NCBI GenBank assembly: GCA_963793645.1
Contig: CAWCAW010000006.1
Span: forward strand, 682,001-746,000
Length of the DNA: 64,000 nucleotides
Direction of reading: 5' to 3'
DNA from: CAWCAW01 sp963793645
GTDB taxonomy: Bacteria; Actinomycetota; Acidimicrobiia; Acidimicrobiales; UBA8190
This document shows, in pieces, positions 10,216 through 18,340 of the stretch. Within the stretch, counting starts at the first letter, position 1. The number at the start of each line of letters is the position of its first letter. The notes below the pieces were generated by a model. It was given only the letters and a program-made list of their open reading frames with translations. It was not told the DNA's origin and searched no databases. Made by a program: the position numbers and the translations under genes.

Positions 10216-10770
10216 TCACCCAGCGGAGGCCGCTGCCCGGTGAGCCAGCAATGCCGCCAAGCCGGGCGTGATGTCAGAGTCGTTACTCGGACCTTGGACT
10301 ACGACGAGACCCAAGGTCGCACCTTGCAGCCATTCGACCGCGTACGACCGCCCATTTGGGTTGAGGCTGAAAAGGTACGCCTTCTCGCCGACGTCTTTGA
10401 CGATTCCGACGCGGGCGACCTTCGCCTCCTCTTCGAGGGCTGCCTGAAAACGTAGATCCACGCTGCGGGCACTTGGGCACGTCACTTCATCAGATAGCAC
10501 TTGGCTATGCGTGAGAGTGACGGAGCCCGAGATACGGCTCAAGTCATCGCCTAGCGGCGTGAACGCCGCCACCGAGGCAAGGGCACCCTGACAGACGCGC
10601 CCTGGATTGGCGCTACGCAGCAACCCAACTTCGGCGGTGTGATTTTCATGCAGATCCAAAAGACTCGGAATATCCGCTCCTGTCAGCGCTTTGGGGGGAG
10701 GAGTCCCACAAGACGCGAGCGCCAGGGTTGCGCAGCAGACGAAAAGAAGTGCAGTCCCCCATCTGAACAT
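10216..10770 (-). CDS. Predicted lipoprotein, unknown function
   Basis: The ATG at 10,770 (MFRWGTALLF) is preceded by AAAGG at good spacing and gives a typical lipoprotein signal peptide ending LALASC; an upstream in-frame start at 10,806 would put 12 charged residues in front of it. The mature protein is about 165 residues, with SGSVTLTHSQ and a region ending in AYAVEW-like strands. There are two Cys in the mature part (GRVCQG, EVTCPS) that could form a disulfide. I recognise no family. It converges on the HPED gene that ends at 10,151. Confidence 0.55.
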   Translation of the reverse strand: MFRWGTALLFVCCATLALASCGTPPPKALTGADIPSLLDLHENHTAEVGLLRSANPGRVCQGALASVAAFTPLGDDLSRISGSVTLTHSQVLSDEVTCPSARSVDLRFQAALEEEAKVARVGIVKDVGEKAYLFSLNPNGRSYAVEWLQGATLGLVVVQGPSNDSDITPGLAALLAHRAAASAG

Positions 10771-10900
10771 GGTTGGAGCCTTTCGCGGGCGTCTAGCGAT
10801 CACCAAGAAGCCGAAATACCTTTCTACCGCGCCACTGTGCAGAACCCATCTCTGTCAGGCACGCCCAAGAAAAACGGCCTAGGACGTTCCTGAGATCTGG

Positions 10901-11450
10901 CTACCGTGCAAAGAGGGCGGCCACCCGGCCATCGTGTGCTTTCACATACATTGAAGGACTGTCACACCCCTTCTGGCATCCTTGACCCTGGGCCGTGGCG
11001 TCGGGCTTCAAGGCGTGGAGGCCGTCGTTGGGGTGCGTGTGGAGCATGGCATTTCCTTTCGTTGATGGTACTGCGGGCCACGCAGGTTGTCGTGGCTCGG
11101 ATGGGTGCGCGCGCTCGTCGGGCAGCCGCTTTGTCCAAGCCGGTGTACAAGATGGACTCGACCGAGCGTTAGCCGTAGGAGCGCACGGCTAGGGCAGGGA
11201 CACAGGCCGCCTCGGAGCGATCGGTGTCGTAGCGCTCCCCCTGGCGGATAATGACCAGACAACTGCGAAAGCTCTGCTCACGATGGGGCCGTCTGGTGGG
11301 GAACTCGTAGCACTTGGCCGGAAGGCAGCGCAGGGCTGAGCTGTCGAGTGCTTTGAAGAGATTCCTCATCGAGCCGTCGAGGTTCTTGGACGGCCGGGCG
11401 TTCATCCACTCGAACAGCCAGCGGATTCTGATGTTGGCCCCGGTCAGCCT
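10901..11450 (-). mobile_element. Decayed IS21-family element (istA 3' part plus istB 5' scrap)
   Basis: In one minus-strand frame from about 11,450 down to 11,080 the translation contains WMNARPSKNLDGSMRNLFKA, then ALDSSALRCLPAKCYEF, then HREQSFRSCLVIIRQGERY, a stop, and RSVESILYTGLDKAA. These match the familiar C-terminal landmarks of IS21 transposase IstA (LNxRPFKKLPGSR-xLFxALDRPALRPLPxxxYEF ... HPEQGFRSCLGILRLxKRYG ... YRSVESILxxGLD). The stretch between YEF and the HPEQ-like motif is missing, and an in-frame stop breaks the frame, so it is dead. Immediately downstream, an ATG at 11,047 with AAAGGAA opens 48 codons beginning MLHTHPNDGLHALK, which resembles the IstB start, and then ends at 10,901. 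No terminal inverted repeats could be identified. Confidence 0.6.
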
Positions 11451-11580
11451 GGAGAAGCGTGTGTTGCGCAGGCGGACGGGACGATGATCCAGCGCTCGAT
11501 CAGAAGCACCCCTGACTCCACGTTGGCTTTTCACGAGGCTTGTAGGCCCGGTAGGGATGATCTCCACGTGGTAATGGCCG

Positions 11581-11609
11581 GTGACGTGCTTCTGTACCGC
11601 GTCTAGGCT
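11581..11609 (+). promoter_or_regulatory. Promoter-like element of radical SAM copy 1
   Basis: GTGACG (11,581-11,586) and TAGGCT (11,604-11,609) are separated by 17 bp. The same block, including the spacer and about 50 bp of downstream leader ending in GGGGGAG, precedes all three radical SAM copies. The -10 is the poorest of the three, so copy 1 may be the weakest expressed. Confidence 0.4.
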
Positions 11610-11690
11610 GCGCCGTTGGGACGAGGAGAGGGCGATGCCGTAGGGTCCACGACAAGGGTGGAGCCACGGCGTGTCCAGGGGGAGCAGCAG

Positions 11691-13583
11691 ATGGGCGCGC
11701 AATTCCATGCGAACGGAGCCCTTGACTCGCCTTCCGACGCGCCGACGGTCTGCCTCGTTCGAGGTCCCGCGGCGGAGACCTTCAGGATCGCCGGCACGTC
11801 GATCGCTCCGCCCTTGGGCCTGGCCTACATCGCCGGTGCCCTCGAGGCCGCCGGGGAACGAGTGGCCGTGGTCGACGCCGTCGCTTCGGCGCCAGACAGG
11901 GTTCATCGGTACCACAAGGGCTATCTGATCGGCCTCTCCTTCGACGAGATCGCCGCACGGATCCCGAGCGGCGTCGACTTCATAGGGATCTCGGTGCTCT
12001 TCACCCATGAGTGGCCGGCTGCTGTGTGTCTCATCGACACGATCAAGCGACGCCACCCCGACGTGCCGATAATCCTCGGAGGCGAGCACGTCAGCTCGTT
12101 GCCCGAGTTCTGCCTTCTCACCTCCGTCGCCGACGTGCTGGTGCTGGGCGAGGGCGAGGAGACTGTCATCGAGTTGATCCACGCTCTGCGCAACGAGCAG
12201 CCCCTCGACGAGATCGACGGCATCGCCTATCGCTCCGGCGACGATGTGGTGGTGAACCCTCGTCGTCAACGCACGACCGACATCGACAACATCGCCCGGC
12301 CCGCGTGGCACCTCTTCGCACTGGACACCTATCACGAGCATCGGTGGATGGGCGGCCTGTACTCGTCCACCAAGTCAGTGCCCATCCTGGCCACGCGCGG
12401 GTGTCCCTACCAGTGCACGTATTGCTCGGCCCCGGGCATGTGGACGCCGAAGTGGATTCCGCGCGATCCGGTGAAGGTCGTCGACGAGATCGAGTACTAC
12501 GTCGAGCACTTCGGCGCCCGGAACTTTCCCTTCCAGGACCTCACCGCCATCATCCAACGTCAATGGATCATCGACTTCTGCAATGAGCTGCTCGATCGCG
12601 ACCTGCACATCACGTGGCAGATGCCTACGGGCACTCGAACCGAGGCGATAGACGCAGAAGTCGCCCAGCTGCTGCGGCGCACGGGCTTGATCAGCATGGC
12701 CTACGCCCCCGAATCCGGATCGGAAGAAACCCGGCGCCTGATCAAGAAGAAGATGAAGACCGATCGGCTCTTCGAGAGCATGCGGGCCACCGTGGCGGAG
12801 GGACTGCACGCTTCAGCCTTCATGGTGATCGGGTTTCCCCACGACACCGAAGCCCACTTGCGGGAAAACCTCCCGTTTCTCGATGCCGTCGCCGATATCG
12901 GGATCACCGACATCGGGGTGTCTTTCTACATGGCGCTACCCGGGACACAGATGTTCGACAGCCTGTATGACAACGGGAAGATCGTCATCAACCGGAAGTA
13001 CTTCCGCCACATCTTGGCCTCCACCACACTGCTCTCGACATCGAGCTACAACGAGCACATCTCGAATCTGAAGCTCATGATATGGAAGTACCGGCTCTTC
13101 TGGCACTTCTACCGGCGCCGTCGGGGTGTAGAAGCATCGGGGGGTGTGGCTGCTTCCTTGTGGGGTTCGCTGAAACACCTACGGGGGAAAGGCGGCGACG
13201 AGAGGAAGATCCAGACCGCCTTCCGCTACGGCGTCGTCACCGGCATCCAGACGGCCAAGTGCAAATTGAAGCGTGGCTGGATGTCACGAGCGGACGAGAA
13301 ACGACTCTTCGAGCATTGGGACGACATCTTCCGCCAGGTCCGTGAGAAGAACATTCGCGACGGCGTCCACACGCCGGCACCCGCCGACACCCGTGAGCTC
13401 CACAAGATCAACGTGATCCTGCCGTTGAAAGCCGAGCACGGCGCCCGTCGCCGCATCCCGGTCAAGGTGGGGGTTGCCACCGGCACGGAACGGTTCCGGC
13501 CGGCGAACGCCGAGGTGGTCGAGATCGGTGCCGTCGCCGGCGCCGAGCCCAGTCGGACATCCGTCGGTGGCGCCACCGGGTAA
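11691..13583 (+). CDS. B12-binding-type radical SAM protein, copy 1
   Basis: 630 residues from the ATG at 11,691, six bases after GGGGGAG. An N-terminal Rossmann-like domain (about residues 20-165: PPLGLAYIAGALEAAGERV, ILGGEHVSSLPEF, VLGEGEETVIELI) has the form of the cobalamin-binding domain of class B radical SAM enzymes; I do not see the DxHxxG motif, as is common in this class. A radical SAM core follows, with the cluster motif RGCPYQCTYCSAPG (CxxxCxxC) and a GFPHDTEAHL segment. About 180 C-terminal residues are basic and family-specific. The enzyme should cleave SAM at a [4Fe-4S] cluster and act on an unknown substrate; methylation or ring chemistry on lipids, sugars or natural products is typical of the class. 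A 716-bp internal block is identical to copy 2. Confidence 0.8.
   Translation: MGAQFHANGALDSPSDAPTVCLVRGPAAETFRIAGTSIAPPLGLAYIAGALEAAGERVAVVDAVASAPDRVHRYHKGYLIGLSFDEIAARIPSGVDFIGISVLFTHEWPAAVCLIDTIKRRHPDVPIILGGEHVSSLPEFCLLTSVADVLVLGEGEETVIELIHALRNEQPLDEIDGIAYRSGDDVVVNPRRQRTTDIDNIARPAWHLFALDTYHEHRWMGGLYSSTKSVPILATRGCPYQCTYCSAPGMWTPKWIPRDPVKVVDEIEYYVEHFGARNFPFQDLTAIIQRQWIIDFCNELLDRDLHITWQMPTGTRTEAIDAEVAQLLRRTGLISMAYAPESGSEETRRLIKKKMKTDRLFESMRATVAEGLHASAFMVIGFPHDTEAHLRENLPFLDAVADIGITDIGVSFYMALPGTQMFDSLYDNGKIVINRKYFRHILASTTLLSTSSYNEHISNLKLMIWKYRLFWHFYRRRRGVEASGGVAASLWGSLKHLRGKGGDERKIQTAFRYGVVTGIQTAKCKLKRGWMSRADEKRLFEHWDDIFRQVREKNIRDGVHTPAPADTRELHKINVILPLKAEHGARRRIPVKVGVATGTERFRPANAEVVEIGAVAGAEPSRTSVGGATG
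12048..12763 (+). repeat. Identical 716-bp block shared with copy 2
   Basis: By eye this block matches 14,376-15,091 base for base (offset 2328), bounded by differences at 12,047 and 12,764. It spans the end of the cobalamin-type domain and most of the radical SAM core. On either side the two genes differ every 10-30 bases. Silent-site identity over 716 bp between otherwise diverged copies points to recent gene conversion or an assembly collapse. Confidence 0.75.
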
Positions 13584-13912
13584 AGCAAGGAAAGACCGCC
13601 GTGCCGTCCACGGTGATGTAGACGTCGCCGAGGCGAATGTCGAGGTCCTCCTGGACCGCTGAGGGCCGGGGGATGATGACCGTCGGTTCGGTGTACCACC
13701 TCGATTCCGACACTCCCATCGGGGCGGCTTGTCAGCAGTGCATACACCAAAATTTGAGGATTCTTCGGGGGGGTCGGGAGTCACGTAGTTCCGGATCGTC
13801 TTCCCCGGAACAAACCGGAACATGACCGTAGTTCTGTGTCCTTCCTGGGTATGTGTCCCAATCCCGTTTTGCGAACGTTGAGCTGAGTCACTCGGAGCTT
13901 CTACATCCCCCT
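13584..13912. other. Spacer between radical SAM copies 1 and 2
   Basis: No intact gene. On the minus strand an ATG at 13,719 opens a frame beginning MGVSESRWYTEP and continuing LDIRLGDVYITVDG before running antisense into copy 1. The first 45 codons read like real protein but I cannot place them; they may be a fragment of an older gene overwritten by the duplication. Confidence 0.35.
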
Positions 13913-13941
13913 GTGACGTGCTTCTGTACTGCGTCTATTCT
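13913..13941 (+). promoter_or_regulatory. Promoter-like element of radical SAM copy 2
   Basis: GTGACG (13,913-13,918), a 17-bp spacer and TATTCT (13,936-13,941) lie about 77 bp upstream of the start codon. Conservation with the leaders of copies 1 and 3, while the sequence further upstream is unrelated, argues that this is where transcription begins. Confidence 0.5.
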
Positions 13942-14018
13942 GGTCGTAGGGCACATGGAGAGGGATGCCGTAGGGTCCACGACAAGGGTGGGCCACGATG
14001 TTCCGGTCGGGGGAGCAG

Positions 14019-15902
14019 ATGGCCATGGAATTCCATGCGAACGGAGCCCTTGACTCGCCTTCCGACGCGCCGACGATCTGCCTCGTTCGAGCTCCTGCGG
14101 CGGAGACCTTCCGGCTCGCCGGCACGTCGATGGCTCCGCCCTTGGGCCTGGCCTACATCGCCGGTGCCCTCGAGGCCGACGGGGAACGAGTGGCCGTGGT
14201 CGACGCCGTCGCCTCGGCGCCGCACAATGTTCGTCGGTACCACAAGGGCTATCTGATCGGCCTCTCCTACGACGAGATCGCGGCACGGATCCCGAGCGGT
14301 GTCGACTTCATCGGGATCTCGGTGCTCTTCACCCATGAATGGCCGTCCTCTTTGTGTCTCATCGACACCATCAAACGACGCCACCCCGACGTGCCGATAA
14401 TCCTCGGAGGCGAGCACGTCAGCTCGTTGCCCGAGTTCTGCCTTCTCACCTCCGTCGCCGACGTGCTGGTGCTGGGCGAGGGCGAGGAGACTGTCATCGA
14501 GTTGATCCACGCTCTGCGCAACGAGCAGCCCCTCGACGAGATCGACGGCATCGCCTATCGCTCCGGCGACGATGTGGTGGTGAACCCTCGTCGTCAACGC
14601 ACGACCGACATCGACAACATCGCCCGGCCCGCGTGGCACCTCTTCGCACTGGACACCTATCACGAGCATCGGTGGATGGGCGGCCTGTACTCGTCCACCA
14701 AGTCAGTGCCCATCCTGGCCACGCGCGGGTGTCCCTACCAGTGCACGTATTGCTCGGCCCCGGGCATGTGGACGCCGAAGTGGATTCCGCGCGATCCGGT
14801 GAAGGTCGTCGACGAGATCGAGTACTACGTCGAGCACTTCGGCGCCCGGAACTTTCCCTTCCAGGACCTCACCGCCATCATCCAACGTCAATGGATCATC
14901 GACTTCTGCAATGAGCTGCTCGATCGCGACCTGCACATCACGTGGCAGATGCCTACGGGCACTCGAACCGAGGCGATAGACGCAGAAGTCGCCCAGCTGC
15001 TGCGGCGCACGGGCTTGATCAGCATGGCCTACGCCCCCGAATCCGGATCGGAAGAAACCCGGCGCCTGATCAAGAAGAAGATGAAGACCGACCGGCTCTT
15101 CGAGAGTATGCGGGCCACCGTGGCCGAGGGACTCCGCGCCTCGGTCTTCATGGTGATCGGGTTTCCCCACGACACCGAAGACCACTTGCGGGAAAACCTC
15201 CCGTTCCTCGATGCCATCGCCGATATCGGAATCACCGAGATCGGGGTGTCTTTCTACATGGCGCTACCCGGGACACAAATGTTCGACAGCCTGTATGACA
15301 ACGGGAAGATCGTCATCAACCGGAAGTACTTCCGCCACATCTTGGCCGCCACCACACTGCTCTCGACATCGAGCTACAACGAGCACCTCTCCAATCTGAA
15401 GCTCATGATATGGAAGTACCGGCTCTTCCGGCACTTCTACCGGCGCCGACGGGGTGTGGAGGCATCGAGGGGCCTCGCTTCTCAGATGTGGGGTTCGCTG
15501 ATCCGTCTCCGGGGGAAGGGGGGCGACGAGAGTAAGTTCCAGACCGCCTTCCGCTACGGCGTCGTCACCGGCATCCAGACGGCCAAGTGCAAATTGAAGC
15601 GTGGCTGGATGTCACGAGCGGACGAGAAACGACTCTTCGAGCATTGGGACGACATCTTCCGCCAGATCCGTGAGAAGAACATTCGCGACGGCGTCCACAC
15701 GCCGGCACCCGCCGACACTCGTCAGCTCCACGAGATCAACGTGATCCTGCCGTTGAAAGCCGCGCACGGCGCCCGTCGCCGCATCCCGGTCAAGGTGGGG
15801 GTTGCCACGGGCACGCAACAGATCCGGCCGGCGAACGCCGCGGTCGAGATCGCCGTCGACGTCGAGCCCAGTCGAACGTCCGTCGGTGGCGTCACCGGGT
15901 AA
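14019..15902 (+). CDS. B12-binding-type radical SAM protein, copy 2
   Basis: 627 residues from the ATG at 14,019 (an ATG two codons later is equally possible; both follow GGGGGAG). Same architecture as copy 1: N-terminal cobalamin-type Rossmann domain, the cluster motif RGCPYQCTYCSAPG, the GFPHDTEDHL segment, and the basic C-terminal domain (KRGWMSRADEKRLFEHW). Differences from copy 1 are concentrated in the first 120 residues and after about residue 360; the middle is identical at DNA level. A GT39-like gene follows 141 bp downstream on the same strand and may be co-transcribed, suggesting that the radical product or its lipid/sugar carrier is handled by that membrane transferase. Specific chemistry is unknown. 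Confidence 0.8.
   Translation: MAMEFHANGALDSPSDAPTICLVRAPAAETFRLAGTSMAPPLGLAYIAGALEADGERVAVVDAVASAPHNVRRYHKGYLIGLSYDEIAARIPSGVDFIGISVLFTHEWPSSLCLIDTIKRRHPDVPIILGGEHVSSLPEFCLLTSVADVLVLGEGEETVIELIHALRNEQPLDEIDGIAYRSGDDVVVNPRRQRTTDIDNIARPAWHLFALDTYHEHRWMGGLYSSTKSVPILATRGCPYQCTYCSAPGMWTPKWIPRDPVKVVDEIEYYVEHFGARNFPFQDLTAIIQRQWIIDFCNELLDRDLHITWQMPTGTRTEAIDAEVAQLLRRTGLISMAYAPESGSEETRRLIKKKMKTDRLFESMRATVAEGLRASVFMVIGFPHDTEDHLRENLPFLDAIADIGITEIGVSFYMALPGTQMFDSLYDNGKIVINRKYFRHILAATTLLSTSSYNEHLSNLKLMIWKYRLFRHFYRRRRGVEASRGLASQMWGSLIRLRGKGGDESKFQTAFRYGVVTGIQTAKCKLKRGWMSRADEKRLFEHWDDIFRQIREKNIRDGVHTPAPADTRQLHEINVILPLKAAHGARRRIPVKVGVATGTQQIRPANAAVEIAVDVEPSRTSVGGVTG
14376..15091 (+). repeat. Identical 716-bp block, copy 2 partner
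   Basis: Partner of 12,048-12,763. The corresponding part of copy 3 (inverted, around 21.2-22.2 kb) is similar but differs at many silent sites, so the identity is specific to the tandem pair. Confidence 0.75.
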
Positions 15903-16043
15903 AGCAGAGGCCAGTTCGCTTATTTGGTCAGCCCGGTCACGGACCTATCGGACACCTACCCCTCCATTCTTCCGCCAATTACACTGCTCGCTTGTGCGGC
16001 GGACCGACGTTTCAGCGGGAGCTATCCGAGACTTCGTGCGCCC

Positions 16044-17915
16044 GTGACGGACCGGCGCACCAAGAAGGGGACACCCACCACAAAAAAGGCGGTGGCGGCC
16101 CCTAAGGCGACTCCCGGCAAGCAGGGAGCAGCCTCGACAAAGGCGGCGGTGGCCCCTAAGGCGACTCCCCGCAAGCAGGGAACAGCCCCCTCGTCTCCGG
16201 ACGCAAGCACCAGCATGCCAAGCGCCCATAAGCGGACAATGGCGGACTTCGCCACCTTCCTCTGGCGCTACGCCAGGTCTGTCCCACTTCCGTTCTACGC
16301 CGGCTTGGTGGCGCTGGGTATCGGCTGCTACCAGCTCAATCTGCCTCACGTCCTGACCGGCGTGCTCGGTTGGAGCGTGGGCTATGACGACGGGGTCTAC
16401 GCGGGGGTGCCCATCCTGTTCATCCACGGGGTGCTGCCGTACCGCGACTTCGCCTGGGGGGAGCCTCCCGGTATCGCCTACGTGCTAGCCCCGTTTTCCG
16501 GCATCGGGGTACTGACCAGCTCAGCGACAGCCTTGGCTCTCGACCGCTGTCTCTCCGTCGTGGTGGTGGCGGCCAATCCGGTTTTGACGGGGATGCTGGT
16601 GCGGCGTTCGGGGCGGCTGTGCGCGGTCGTATCGTCGTTCTCATTGGCCCTCTGGCCCCTGGCGGTATCGGTCGGACCCGGGGTCGAGCTCGAGCCCTAC
16701 CTCGCGTTCTTCGTGCTCTTGGGTGCCGTCGTGCTCTTCGAAGGGGTCGATGAGCCGAGCCGACGCCGAGTAGTCGTCGCCGGCCTGCTCTTTGGGTTCG
16801 CCATAGTGGTCAAGCTGTGGGCGGTGCTGCCTGTGGTAGCAGTGCTGCTCGTCTGGCTCCCACGATGGAGGCGTGACCTCAAGTGGCTGGTGGTGTCCAT
16901 GGTTGGCGGAGTCGTCGTCCCCAGCGTGCCCTTTCTGGTGGCCGCGCCGGGATCGTTCATCCACGACGTGGTACTGGACCAACTGACGAGAAAGAATCCC
17001 TACGCGGCAACGACGTTGGGGGAGCGGCTGCTTTTGATCCTCGGAGCGCCCGGCCTGCCGTCTTACCGTGCGGCTGTGTCTTCATCCCCGGGAGCATTTC
17101 TGCTGCTTCAGTGGATCGCCGCGGCCGGCTTCGCGTTGATCGTCGCCATCGCACTGTATGCCTACGGAAGGAACGGGCGCAGGAGAAGCAGGGTTGAGTG
17201 GTACGTGCTGGCCGTCGCCATCATCACGTTCGTCGGCATGTTCGACTCGCCTGTGTTGGTCAACCATTACGCCTATTTTCCGGCGGCAATGCTGGTGCCA
17301 TTGGTGGGGCTCTGTGTCGGCTACGCCCGAGAGATCGTCTTCGATCTACGACGGCGTCCCGCTTCACCGCAACGCGTGCCGCGGCGACTTGTCGGGCTCC
17401 CTCTTCGAGTTGCCGCTGGCGTCTTGCCTGTGACAGTGGGCCTAGCCGTTGCGTTCGTCGTCTTTATGGTCCAGCAGGACACGACGTATGCCGGCGACTA
17501 CCTTTCCGAGGCGTCGGCAGCGCCCCCACTTGCCAACTACGTCCCGGCAGGGGCGTGCATCATCTCCGACTTTCCCGCCGACCTGGTGGCTACGGGGGTC
17601 GTCACACCCTCACAACCGGGCTGCCCGGCCGCCATCGATCCATACGGTATGTACTTGGCGAACGATGACGGAAACCCGCCCCACCTGAGCCCTCCCCCCT
17701 ACCCTGTCCAGTTCCAACAGCTGTGGCTGTCATATCTCCAACACGCCCAGTACGTGGAACTGCGCTTCCCCTACAGCGACTTCTTTCCCTGGTCCCAGTA
17801 CACGATCACCTGGTTCTCGCAGAACTACCGCCTGATTGCTCAATTCCACACGGTGTACGCCAAGCCCTTCATTGACAGCTACAAGACCTCCTATCTCTAC
17901 AAGAGGATCGGGTGA
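16044..17915 (+). CDS. GT39/ArnT-like membrane glycosyltransferase with repetitive basic N-terminus
   Basis: About 623 residues from the GTG at 16,044 (VTDRRTKKGTPTTKK); a longer open frame reaches 15,924 but has no better start. The N-terminal 60 residues contain two near-copies of a Lys/Ala/Pro unit (KATPGKQGAASTKAAVAPKA then KATPRKQG), encoded by a tandem DNA repeat of about 54 bp, and are predicted cytoplasmic. About ten membrane helices follow; the first external loop has YDDGVYAG and LPYRDFAWGEPPG, the Asp/Glu pattern of the dolichyl- or polyprenyl-phosphate-sugar transferases of GT39/GT83. The last 130 residues are extracytoplasmic (YLQHAQYVELRFPYSDFFPW). It probably glycosylates lipid or protein on the outer face; donor and acceptor unknown. 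Confidence 0.65.
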   Translation: MTDRRTKKGTPTTKKAVAAPKATPGKQGAASTKAAVAPKATPRKQGTAPSSPDASTSMPSAHKRTMADFATFLWRYARSVPLPFYAGLVALGIGCYQLNLPHVLTGVLGWSVGYDDGVYAGVPILFIHGVLPYRDFAWGEPPGIAYVLAPFSGIGVLTSSATALALDRCLSVVVVAANPVLTGMLVRRSGRLCAVVSSFSLALWPLAVSVGPGVELEPYLAFFVLLGAVVLFEGVDEPSRRRVVVAGLLFGFAIVVKLWAVLPVVAVLLVWLPRWRRDLKWLVVSMVGGVVVPSVPFLVAAPGSFIHDVVLDQLTRKNPYAATTLGERLLLILGAPGLPSYRAAVSSSPGAFLLLQWIAAAGFALIVAIALYAYGRNGRRRSRVEWYVLAVAIITFVGMFDSPVLVNHYAYFPAAMLVPLVGLCVGYAREIVFDLRRRPASPQRVPRRLVGLPLRVAAGVLPVTVGLAVAFVVFMVQQDTTYAGDYLSEASAAPPLANYVPAGACIISDFPADLVATGVVTPSQPGCPAAIDPYGMYLANDDGNPPHLSPPPYPVQFQQLWLSYLQHAQYVELRFPYSDFFPWSQYTITWFSQNYRLIAQFHTVYAKPFIDSYKTSYLYKRIG

Positions 17916-18340
17916 CGGCCCCACCATTCCCAAACCCCGCGCCGCGGGCGGCGTGATATCAATCAGACGTACGACGCTGTCTTGTTTTGTGAATCCACCG
18001 CTGATGATCTGAGTCTCACGACGTTCAAGTGGCCGGGGAAGAACCCGCTCCAGAGAACGGCACGACCCGTTCCAGAGGGGTAACGGGCCGTCGTCTTCAC
18101 GGCTGGTCGATTTGCACCGTCACTCCAGGCGGCTTCTATTGTGATTCGCTCAGAGTTGTCCCTCGGCGGCGACAAGCAGAGTCGTCCCCGGCGACGCCGA
18201 CCTCGTAGAGGAGAGGACACTGGTGGCGGTCGCGGTGACGAGTTCCTCGAGCAATGTGTCGAGGTGCGCTCGCTCAGAATCGAGTTCGCCCGACTCCTGA
18301 GCGTTTACTGTACGACCGCTTTGACTTTACCGTCGCCGCC
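17916..18340. other. Convergent intergenic region, no gene seen
   Basis: This lies between the stops of the GT39-like gene and the acyltransferase. A minus-strand frame (17,963-18,220) contains SERITIEAAWSDGANRPAV but has no ribosome binding site or family resemblance. Near 18,040-18,095 the sequence CCAGAGAACGGCACGACCCGTTCCAGAGG... has partial dyad symmetry, and terminators for the two converging genes would be expected here; I could not confirm a hairpin followed by a T-run. Confidence 0.3.

Noticed and set aside
10901..11047. 48-codon ORF with good ribosome site next to radical SAM genes, first considered as a RiPP precursor (contains GCQKGC).
   Set aside because: Its start MLHTHPNDGLHALK resembles the IstB N-terminus and it directly follows IstA-like sequence in the expected order and strand, so it is IS21 debris. 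It is also on the opposite strand from the radical SAM genes.
11169..12341. Long minus-strand frame opposite radical SAM copy 1.
   Set aside because: The part above 11,600 is a mirror of the radical SAM gene and recurs opposite copy 2; only the part below about 11,450 carries IstA-like sequence.
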